The position numbers and the translations under genes are program-made. A stretch of DNA of 5,659 nt. It comes from Parachlamydiales bacterium. GTDB taxonomy: Bacteria > Chlamydiota > Chlamydiia > Chlamydiales > Simkaniaceae. Under the pieces are notes generated by a model, which made no database searches, was not told the DNA's origin, and saw nothing but the letters and a program-made list of their open reading frames with translations. The stretch spans positions 1-5,659 of the forward strand of contig DAOWHK010000184.1 in assembly GCA_030641465.1 (NCBI GenBank), read 5' to 3'. Shown in pieces: positions 1 through 5,316 of this stretch (positions within the stretch are counted from its first letter, which is position 1; every line of letters starts with the position of its first letter).

Positions 1-1119
1 ATCCAAAGAAGATTTGTCTCTCCAGCATCTGGAATTATAAAAGAAATTGTTAGAGGATTAAAAAGGCGCCTTTTAAGACTTATTATAGAAGTTGATCAAA
101 CGGGCAAACAAGAAGAGCTGGAAATAACTGGCGAATGGATGGAGCGACTTGAAAAAGGAGGGATATTTGGCCAAATACGCGCTCGCCCTTTTAACTGTTT
201 AGCATCTCCTGGAAAAATAGCTAAAAAAATATTTGTTAAAGCTATCGAATCAGCGCCATTTTCTCCGCCGCCACATCTTGAGCTTCAAGGGTTCGAGAAA
301 GAATTCCAATTTGGGCTTAGCTCTCTTTCGAAGTTTGCGCCCGTTCATTTAGTGTGCGATAGTTTTTTCCCCCGATTTCAAAATGTAGAAATGCATTCCG
401 CTAAGGGTCCACACCCTATTGGAAACTTTTCCACCCATATTTCAGCGGTTGACCCTATATTTAAAGAAGATGATCTCCTATGGACGTTGACAGTGCATGA
501 TGTAATTTGCATTGGGAAATTGCTGATGACTGGCAAAGTTCATACCACACGTGTAATAAGTATCGCTGGTGAGGGGATTTGTGAAGATAAGAGAGGGTAT
601 TATCGAGTAAATAAGGGGATATCTGTAGAATCTCTCGTAAAAAGCAAACTTTGCACAGGAGACATTCGCTTGATTTCCGGGGATCCCTTGATGGGGGATC
701 AGGTCGATTCTTCTGGATATTTAGGGTGTTATCATAATGTTTTTTGCGCAATTCTAGAAAGACCACCTAAAAGAAAATTTTTGCATTTTTTTAGGTTCGG
801 CAATAAAAAATTTACAGCTACAAAAACGTATGTTATTTCAAAAAACCAAGAGTACTCCTTTGATACAAATCAGCATGGAGAAACAAGGGCCTTTGTTGAT
901 GGTTCGATTTACGATAAGATAATGCCTCTTCCGATCTTTGTTGAGCCTCTAATTAAAGCTATTATGGCAGAGGATTTTGATAAAGCAAAGCGGCTTGGAT
1001 TTTTAGAAATTGCAGAAGAGGACTTCGCGCTTTCAGCCTTTATCTGTCCATCAAAAATTGACATGGTAGGGATTGTGAAAAGGGGACTCGATATCTATGC
1101 GAGTCAATATTTAGATTGA
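1..1119 (+). CDS. nqrA: Na+-translocating NADH:quinone reductase subunit A, C-terminal part (5' end outside window)
   Basis: NqrA is the peripheral cytoplasmic-side subunit of the Na+-NQR complex, which passes electrons from NADH to quinone and pumps Na+ across the inner membrane. The frame is open from base 1, so 372 residues are visible. The family is usually about 450-470 residues, so roughly 85-95 N-terminal residues lie upstream; the ATG at 139 is internal. Fragment residues 5-31 (start FVSPASGIIKEI) match the barrel-sandwich segment near the N-terminus. Further family blocks are HPIGNFSTH (about 138-146), GKLLMTGKVHTTRVISIAG (about 172-190), LISGDPLMG (about 224-232) and DTNQHGETR (about 288-296). 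The C-terminal stretch EEDFALSAFICPSK is very close to my recollection of the chlamydial protein. No nqrB-F follows, which fits the scattered nqr genes of Chlamydiae. The stop codon overlaps the next gene's start. Identification is firm; the true start cannot be seen. Confidence 0.95.
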   Translation: MQRRFVSPASGIIKEIVRGLKRRLLRLIIEVDQTGKQEELEITGEWMERLEKGGIFGQIRARPFNCLASPGKIAKKIFVKAIESAPFSPPPHLELQGFEKEFQFGLSSLSKFAPVHLVCDSFFPRFQNVEMHSAKGPHPIGNFSTHISAVDPIFKEDDLLWTLTVHDVICIGKLLMTGKVHTTRVISIAGEGICEDKRGYYRVNKGISVESLVKSKLCTGDIRLISGDPLMGDQVDSSGYLGCYHNVFCAILERPPKRKFLHFFRFGNKKFTATKTYVISKNQEYSFDTNQHGETRAFVDGSIYDKIMPLPIFVEPLIKAIMAEDFDKAKRLGFLEIAEEDFALSAFICPSKIDMVGIVKRGLDIYASQYLD

Positions 1120-3242
1120 ACCGTTATTTTTTTATCTTTTTTCTTTTTGTCTTTTCCCTTAGGGCAGAAGATTTAGTTTCCTCACTTTTTGAGGATTTAT
1201 CTATGCTTGAGGAAATTGAGGAAGTCTTAAATGACACGCTTCCGTTTATCTATAATAATGTGCTCCTTGGAGGATATTTTATGATGCCCTCTGCCCGCAT
1301 GCAAAAAGCTGGGATGGCAGCAATTGGTGGAGCCAACGTTCCTCCTTACAATTATTATAACCTTAATTTTCAGCTGTTTGATATTTTAGAATTTTCCGGG
1401 AACTATCGCATCTATCGTGGAATCAAAGATGTGAATTTAGGAGAGTTTGGGTTTGGTGATTTTTATGACCGTGGGGCTAACTTTAAACTCTGTTTGTATC
1501 AACAAAGTCAAGAATATAAATATATTCCAAGTTTTGCGATAGGTTATGAGGATTTCCATGGAAGTCGAAGCTTTTCTTCCTTTTACTTGATCGCGACAAA
1601 AGAGTTGCTTGCGCAAAATTTAGAGATGACTATTGGTTGGGGCAAGGGGAGAATGAAAGGGCTTTTTGGGGGGATGGGTTGGACCCCTTTTAGAAAGTCG
1701 GGTTTTCGCTTTATTGATGGGATTACCCTTATGGCTGAATATGATGCATTTGATTACAAAAAGCATCCTCATGAGCATCCCGAAGGACGCTCTGTTTCTA
1801 GTCGTGTGAATGTTGGTATCTCTGCAAGACTTGCTAAAACGCTCCAGCTCCAGGTGAGTTCTGTTCGAGGAAAAGAAGTGGGCGGGTCCGTCACATTTAA
1901 CTATAATTTTGGAGAGACGGAAGGTTTTTTCCCAAAACTTGATAATCCCTCTCTTTATAAAGCGCCCCTCGATCTACAAGCTCTTGGACATTTGCGTACA
2001 GAAAAAGAGCTCGCACGAGAGCTTGCCTGCGCATTTAATGGTCAAGGATTTGCGCTATACCGAGTGCACTTAATTCCTGGTGACTTTGGAGAGAAAAACT
2101 TAAGAATTAAGCTCATTAATACCATGTATCGAACCGAAGAAGATGTGCGAGAAAGAGTAACCTATATTCTTTCGACACTTTCTCCTTCAAATATCGCAAA
2201 TATAACTGTTGTTATTGAAGCTGATGGAGTCTCTATTCATGAATATCATTTTCAGGCAAATGCGCTTAGACTTTTTCGAGAAAAATCTATTGGGGCCTAT
2301 GAACTCGGAGCACTTTCTCCTCTTGAAGAAGTGAGCCCTCAGCCGGGGAAATATGATGGCACAGAGCTTTATCGAAGAAAAAAAAGTATTTGGATGTTTA
2401 CCTTTCGTCCCCGGTTTTTAACGTTTCTTGGGAGTGCTAAAGGGAAATTTAAATATAGCGTTGGCTTAGTTGGTGGGCCGGAGGGGTATTTATTTGACGA
2501 GGTCTATTATAAACTGCAGCTAAGTTATGCAATCCATTCAAGTTTTTCTGATGTTGGAGATATGGATAAACTAAATCCATCTCAAATTATAAATGTTAGA
2601 TCAGACTCTGTTCGCTATTATCAATCGAATACAGTCTCTCTTGAGCAGGCTTTTTTACAAAAGGGATTTAACTTGGGAAAGGGGTGTTTTTTTCGCCTTG
2701 CTACAGGTTATTTTGAGCCTGCTTATGCAGGAGTTGCGAGCGAATTTCTTCTCTCTCCTGTAGGAAAAGATTGGGCTATTGGTTTTGAGGGATCGACCGT
2801 TCTTAAACGCAACTATAGCGGGCTTGGATTTCAACATGAAATACGTAAATTAAACGGCAAAACTCCTGAATATGTTCCCTTTGTTGGATATCAATATTTT
2901 CTCGATCTTTATTACGATTTTAAACCGATGCAAATGGATTTTAAAGTGAGCATTGGACAATTTCTTGCTCGTGATAAGGGAGCAAGGTTTGAGGTAACCC
3001 GTTACTATCCAAGTGGATTTAGATTTTCTCTTTGGTACACCCTTACAAATGCGAATGATAAAGTCAATCGGCAGACGTATCATGATAAGGGGATTGCATT
3101 TCAGTTGCCCCTTGATGTTTTTCTTAAAAAGAGCAGCAGATCTATGGTCGGATATGCGATGTCCTCATGGCTCCGAGATGTGGGAGCGCGTGCGTCAACG
3201 GGCATTCCGCTCTATACAACCATCCACTGGGAACGCATATAA
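1116..3242 (+). CDS. YjbH/GfcD-family exported protein (exopolysaccharide/capsule-associated outer membrane protein)
   Basis: This 708-residue protein is close in length to E. coli YjbH (about 700). The family (formerly DUF940, including GfcD/YmcA) belongs to exopolysaccharide and group 4 capsule operons and is thought to form outer-membrane beta-barrels. Residues 1-17 look like a signal peptide: Arg at 3, hydrophobic core 4-15, likely cleavage after SLRA. No lipobox cysteine is present. Family-like blocks are GGYFMMPSARMQKAG (52-66), FGFGDFYDRGANFKL (111-125) and SFAIGYEDFHGSRSFSSFYL (139-158), then a Gly-rich stretch GWGKGRMKGLFGG (174-186). A probably globular part (about 285-400) separates this from a second beta-rich half, with RLATGYFEPAYAGVASEFLL at 527-546. 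The TTG start at 1116 overlaps the nqrA stop (TTGA). The next in-frame Met (residue 30) would lose the signal peptide, so TTG is preferred. No strong Shine-Dalgarno is visible, so expression probably depends on coupling to nqrA. Family assignment is from recalled motifs; the substrate is unknown. Confidence 0.82.
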   Translation: MNRYFFIFFLFVFSLRAEDLVSSLFEDLSMLEEIEEVLNDTLPFIYNNVLLGGYFMMPSARMQKAGMAAIGGANVPPYNYYNLNFQLFDILEFSGNYRIYRGIKDVNLGEFGFGDFYDRGANFKLCLYQQSQEYKYIPSFAIGYEDFHGSRSFSSFYLIATKELLAQNLEMTIGWGKGRMKGLFGGMGWTPFRKSGFRFIDGITLMAEYDAFDYKKHPHEHPEGRSVSSRVNVGISARLAKTLQLQVSSVRGKEVGGSVTFNYNFGETEGFFPKLDNPSLYKAPLDLQALGHLRTEKELARELACAFNGQGFALYRVHLIPGDFGEKNLRIKLINTMYRTEEDVRERVTYILSTLSPSNIANITVVIEADGVSIHEYHFQANALRLFREKSIGAYELGALSPLEEVSPQPGKYDGTELYRRKKSIWMFTFRPRFLTFLGSAKGKFKYSVGLVGGPEGYLFDEVYYKLQLSYAIHSSFSDVGDMDKLNPSQIINVRSDSVRYYQSNTVSLEQAFLQKGFNLGKGCFFRLATGYFEPAYAGVASEFLLSPVGKDWAIGFEGSTVLKRNYSGLGFQHEIRKLNGKTPEYVPFVGYQYFLDLYYDFKPMQMDFKVSIGQFLARDKGARFEVTRYYPSGFRFSLWYTLTNANDKVNRQTYHDKGIAFQLPLDVFLKKSSRSMVGYAMSSWLRDVGARASTGIPLYTTIHWERI

Positions 3243-3350
3243 AAAAAAGGGTAGCTTTTGGGGTATTTTCGCCTATCTCTCGCTCCCCGTACTAAAGTAC
3301 TGTGCGCGCTCGAGATTGACAAAAATCCAACCAAAATCCACACCCTTTTT
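3243..3350. repeat. Long imperfect inverted repeat directly after the yjbH stop codon
   Basis: The two arms run about 3243-3293 and 3296-3350 around the exact centre GTACT-AA-AGTAC (3289-3300). Working outward by eye, pairing includes ATCTC-like bases (3275-3279 with 3312-3316), a TTTTA-type block (3265-3269 with 3322-3326), TTTT (3256-3259 with 3333-3336) and an outer AAAAAGGG/CCCTTTTT block (3244-3251 with 3343-3350). Roughly two thirds to three quarters of positions pair, with small bulges. As RNA on the plus strand the stem ends in a U-run, so it could end the nqrA-yjbH transcript. It could equally be a small non-coding mobile or repetitive element. No coding potential is apparent. Confidence 0.7.
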
Positions 3351-3380
3351 CTAGCCCGCCATCTGAGGGAGGAGGTGCAA
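3292..3380. repeat. Intergenic direct repeat, copy 1
   Basis: About 89 bp, beginning CTAAAGTACTG and running through GCGCGCTCGAGATTGACAAA, an AAAATCC-rich stretch, CTAGCCCGCCATCTGA and a purine-rich end. It is nearly identical to the segment at 3453-3541. Differences up to the CTAGCCCGCC block are a few substitutions and one single-base length change in CCACACCC versus CCACCCC; the last 20 bp differ more. Its first 59 bp form the centre and right arm of the inverted repeat at 3243-3350. Confidence 0.85.
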
Positions 3381-3452
3381 TAGTGGTTTGCGAAAAAAGA
3401 ATTTTTTTCAAAAAGGCGCAAAAGATGAAACGGCGGAGTTAATCAGAGCTTC

Positions 3453-3541
3453 CTAAAGTACTGCGCGCGCTCGAGATTGACAAAAATCCATCCAAAATCC
3501 ACCCCTTTTTCTAGCCCGCCATCTGAAAGGGGAGGCGCCTA
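3453..3541. repeat. Intergenic direct repeat, copy 2 (lacks the left inverted arm)
   Basis: Second copy of the repeat at 3292-3380, offset by 160-161 bp. It carries the right arm and the CTAGCCCGCCATCTGA flank, but the sequence to its left (3400-3452) does not match the left arm of copy 1. It is therefore a half-element or a partial duplication. It ends just before the slyD stop codon, so slyD transcripts would run straight into it. The 73 bp between the copies (3381-3452) contain an AT-rich 7-bp hairpin (3392-3398 with 3403-3409) and no gene. Confidence 0.85.
3502..3532 (-). terminator. Possible terminator hairpin downstream of slyD
   Basis: CCCCTTT (3502-3508) and AAAGGGG (3526-3532) form a perfect 7-bp stem around a 17-nt loop, 14 bp beyond the slyD stop in the direction of slyD transcription. 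The minus-strand sequence after the stem is T-rich but not a clean T-run (GGATTTTGG, then GGATTTTT), so intrinsic termination is uncertain. The hairpin lies inside direct-repeat copy 2 and may belong to that element instead. Confidence 0.35.
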
Positions 3542-3545
3542 GGGG

Positions 3546-3965
3546 TTAATTCACGCCTAAGATTTTTACGTCGAACATGAGTCTTTTTCCAGCAAGGGGA
3601 TGGTTAAAGTCTAGCTTGATTTTATCCCCAATAATTTCTTTTACTTGGATAAGAATATCTCCTTCTTCTTCATTCGGAAGAACAAGCATTGCCCCAGCGT
3701 AGCGGAAATCTTGAGGAATTAACTCTGCGTCCACTTCTTTAATTGCTTCTGGATTGATTGAGCCATAGGCCATTTCAGGTGAGAGCTCAACTTGTTTTGT
3801 GTCGCCGGCATTTAGGCCGGTTAGTGCTTCTTCTAATGCTGGAAGAATCTGTTTGCCGCCATGTTTAAAGGTTAGAGGCTCTTTGCCAACGTTCGTATCT
3901 ACTTCCGTTTTATCTTCTAAGAAAACTGTATACTCAATAGACACTTCCTTTCCCTGTTCTATCAT
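3546..3965 (-). CDS. slyD: FKBP-type peptidyl-prolyl cis-trans isomerase, SlyD/SlpA class
   Basis: A 139-residue cytosolic protein that should catalyse cis-trans isomerisation of Xaa-Pro bonds and act as a folding chaperone. The FKBP part shows EYTVFLEDKTEVDTN (11-25), LTFKHGGKQILPALEEALTG (31-50), the LNAGD turn (51-55) and AYG (66-68). An insert-in-flap type segment follows (about 70-117). The protein closes with the class signature DFNHPLAGKRLMFDV (119-133). No signal peptide is present. The His/Cys-rich metal-binding tail of E. coli SlyD is absent, which makes it closer in size to SlpA/FkpB (about 149 residues); the symbol slyD therefore names the class. The ATG is preceded by AGGGGT (3971-3976 on the plus strand) at 5-nt spacing. 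It faces the same way as hemB, 280 bp downstream of it, and converges with yjbH. Family assignment is secure; slyD versus slpA naming is not. Confidence 0.9.
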   Translation of the reverse strand: MIEQGKEVSIEYTVFLEDKTEVDTNVGKEPLTFKHGGKQILPALEEALTGLNAGDTKQVELSPEMAYGSINPEAIKEVDAELIPQDFRYAGAMLVLPNEEEGDILIQVKEIIGDKIKLDFNHPLAGKRLMFDVKILGVN

Positions 3966-4007
3966 GATTGACCCCTACTAATATGTTAAGACTATCCTTT
4001 ATTTTGA

Positions 4008-4036
4008 CCTATAGCAGGGCCTTTTCTTTTGACCAA
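4008..4036 (-). promoter_or_regulatory. Candidate sigma70-type promoter for slyD
   Basis: On the minus strand TTGGTC (plus 4031-4036) lies exactly 17 bp before TATAGG (plus 4008-4013), and TGC directly before TATAGG gives an extended -10 look. Transcription would start about 35-40 nt before the slyD ATG. The -35 match is poor (3 of 6), so this is a by-eye guess; slyD might instead be read from hemB. Confidence 0.3.
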
Positions 4037-4158
4037 GGAGAAATATGAAAATTCTTCTCAAGCATAGAGGAAAGTCCCTGTCTAAATTTTGGGGACTGAG
4101 TGTATACTTTTCGTCATGAATTATTTTTTTCTGTTTCTTTTGCTCTTTTTTCAGATCC

Positions 4159-4188
4159 AATAAAAATAACCTGGAACAGATATTCAGG
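4159..4188 (-). terminator. Weak candidate terminator downstream of hemB
   Basis: On the minus strand CCTGAA (plus 4183-4188) can pair with TTCCAGG (plus 4170-4176) with one bulge, and is followed at once by the T-rich TTATTTTTATT (plus 4159-4169). It lies about 58 bp past the hemB stop. The stem is short, so this is only suggestive. Confidence 0.27.
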
Positions 4189-4245
4189 CGTATCAGGTCA
4201 TTGGACCGGGGATCTCTAAACCAATGAGAATGAATCGAAACGTAT

Positions 4246-5226
4246 TTATAGTGCGCACTCAATTTTAGAGAGCACATTTCTGATGGCGTATGTAAATATA
4301 AAGTCTGCGCCTGCACGTTTGATGCTAAGAAGGGCTTCATAAAATACCTGGTCAGCATCGAGATATCCTTTTTCATGAGCTGCCATCACCATCGCGTATT
4401 CGCCGCTGACATGGAAAGCGGCTATTGGCAAATTTGTTTTCGCTCTGACTTTAGAGATAATATCGAGATAGAAAAGAGCGGGTTTTATCATGAGCATGTC
4501 AGCGCCTTCCTCTTCATCAATGATCGATTCAAGAATTGCTTCTCGCGAATTTGCAGGATTTAGTTGGTAGGATTTTTTATCTCCGAAAGCAAGAGAGGTT
4601 CGTATGGCATCTCGGTAGGTAGCGTAAAGTGCTGAGGTGTATTTGGCAGAGTAGGACAGAATTCCCGTATTTGTAAATCCTTCTTGATCAAGGGCTTTTC
4701 GAAGCACTTTTACGCGGCCATCCATCATGTCACTTGGCGCGATAAAGTCAACGCCCGCTTTTGCGTGGGTTAGAGCTTGTTTGATGAGTACTTCAAGCGT
4801 TTTGTCGTTGTCGACTTGTTTTTGAGAGTTGACGATACCGTCGTGCCCATGACTCGTATAGGGGTCAAGGGCGACATCTGTGAAGAGGCATAAAGAGGGG
4901 ATTTCTTTTTTGATCGCTTTTATTGCAATCGGAATTAAGCCATTTTCATTGTATGATTCGGTTGCCATTTCATTTTTTAAGGAGGTTTCAATTACTGGAA
5001 AAAGGGCAATTCCCTGCACCCCCATTCGGTGTAGCTCTTCTGCTTCTTCGAGAAGACAATCTAAAGATTTGCGATAAATGCCAGGCATTTTTTTAATGGC
5101 ACTTTTTTTATTTGTGCCCTCTATCAGAAAAAGAGGAGCAACTAAATCAGATGCATGTAAATGATTCTCCTGGATTAGCATGCGCAGAGATTCTAATGAT
5201 CGGTTTCTTCTTGGTCTTTTAAACAT
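4246..5226 (-). CDS. hemB: Delta-aminolevulinic acid dehydratase (porphobilinogen synthase)
   Basis: HemB condenses two 5-aminolevulinate molecules to porphobilinogen, the second common step of haem synthesis, in the cytosol. The 326 residues match the normal family length. The N-terminus (MFKRPRRNR, then DLVAPLFLIEG) is family-typical and fixes the start at 5226, although only a weak Shine-Dalgarno precedes it. The two Schiff-base lysines are visible: K195 in SYSAKYTS and K248 in GADMLMIKPALFY, which fits the family signature G-x-D-x(3)-[IV]-K-P. The metal region reads DVALDPYTSHGHDG (117-130), with Asp where zinc-type enzymes carry Cys, so this should be the Mg2+-dependent, zinc-independent class. 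FHVSGEYAMVMAAHEKG (271-287) is also conserved. The usual FYGPFRDA block is altered to LYATYRDA (200-207). It is divergent from the thyX-like gene and co-oriented with slyD. Confidence 0.97.
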   Translation of the reverse strand: MFKRPRRNRSLESLRMLIQENHLHASDLVAPLFLIEGTNKKSAIKKMPGIYRKSLDCLLEEAEELHRMGVQGIALFPVIETSLKNEMATESYNENGLIPIAIKAIKKEIPSLCLFTDVALDPYTSHGHDGIVNSQKQVDNDKTLEVLIKQALTHAKAGVDFIAPSDMMDGRVKVLRKALDQEGFTNTGILSYSAKYTSALYATYRDAIRTSLAFGDKKSYQLNPANSREAILESIIDEEEGADMLMIKPALFYLDIISKVRAKTNLPIAAFHVSGEYAMVMAAHEKGYLDADQVFYEALLSIKRAGADFIFTYAIRNVLSKIECAL

Positions 5227-5316
5227 AGGCTATATCTCTAGTAAAAAGGTTTAGGTTATCAAAAAAAGATAAAATAGATACACTAAATCTCTTATTTCCT
5301 AATATAGAGGTTCTAC
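5227..5316. promoter_or_regulatory. Divergent hemB / thyX-like intergenic promoter region
   Basis: The 90 AT-rich bases must carry promoters for both genes unless the start of either gene is misplaced. For the plus strand, TTATCA (5256-5261) and TACACT (5279-5284) are 17 bp apart, each matching 4 of 6 consensus bases. For the minus strand a TTGATA box (plus 5256-5261, the same bases) is a good -35 match but has no convincing -10 at the right distance. The shared -35 position would place the two promoters back to back. Elements are by eye only. Confidence 0.35.
5306..5310 (+). promoter_or_regulatory. Shine-Dalgarno for the thyX-like gene
   Basis: AGAGG ends 6 nt before the ATG at 5317, and supports that ATG as the true start. 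Confidence 0.6.

Larger units (their letters stand above)
3966..4245. other. 280-bp gap between slyD and hemB with no convincing gene
   Basis: It holds the candidate slyD promoter and a possible hemB terminator. A hairpin AGTCCC (4073-4078) with GGGACT (4092-4097) leaves a 13-nt loop. Two tiny plus-strand frames are present: a 24-codon frame (4045-4119) behind AAGGAG, and a 15-codon frame (4116-4163) overlapping it by ATGA and encoding the very hydrophobic MNYFFLFLLLFFQIQ. Neither is long enough to call as a gene. The same reading frame continues past stop codons to the end of the gap, so a decayed secreted or lipoprotein gene is conceivable. Confidence 0.4.

Noticed and set aside
139..141. 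ATG at 139 as the nqrA start
   Set aside because: The same frame is open to base 1 and its upstream residues (FVSPASGIIKEI) match the NqrA N-terminal domain, so the gene is cut by the window, not started here.
461..766. 101-codon minus-strand frame
   Set aside because: Lies wholly inside nqrA on the opposite strand, and its translation shows no recognisable family.
3013..3354. 113-codon plus-strand frame overlapping the end of yjbH
   Set aside because: Mostly an alternative reading of yjbH that runs on into the inverted repeat; low-complexity basic translation with no recognisable motif.
3212..3421. 69-codon minus-strand frame across the repeats
   Set aside because: Built from the repeat and the yjbH 3' end in another frame; no supporting ribosome-binding site or motif.
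3533..3540. AGGCGCCT perfect palindrome as an operator
   Set aside because: An 8-bp palindrome without a loop is expected by chance and lies in a repeat at gene ends, away from any promoter.
3292..3541. CRISPR array
   Set aside because: Only two copies, about 89 bp each, with internal palindromic structure and a 72-bp gap; no short regular repeats and no cas genes.
3243..3545. Insertion sequence or transposase remnant
   Set aside because: No transposase-like coding sequence and no target-site duplication that I can see; only the non-autonomous repeat description is supportable.
3999..4376. 125-codon minus-strand frame overlapping the 3' end of hemB
   Set aside because: Two thirds of it lies outside hemB in the gap, but the rest is a frame-shifted reading of hemB, and the translation is a basic, compositionally odd sequence. 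HemB itself ends at a normal length, so no frameshift is implied.
4375..4563. 62-codon plus-strand frame inside hemB
   Set aside because: Antisense shadow of the conserved HemB active-site region.
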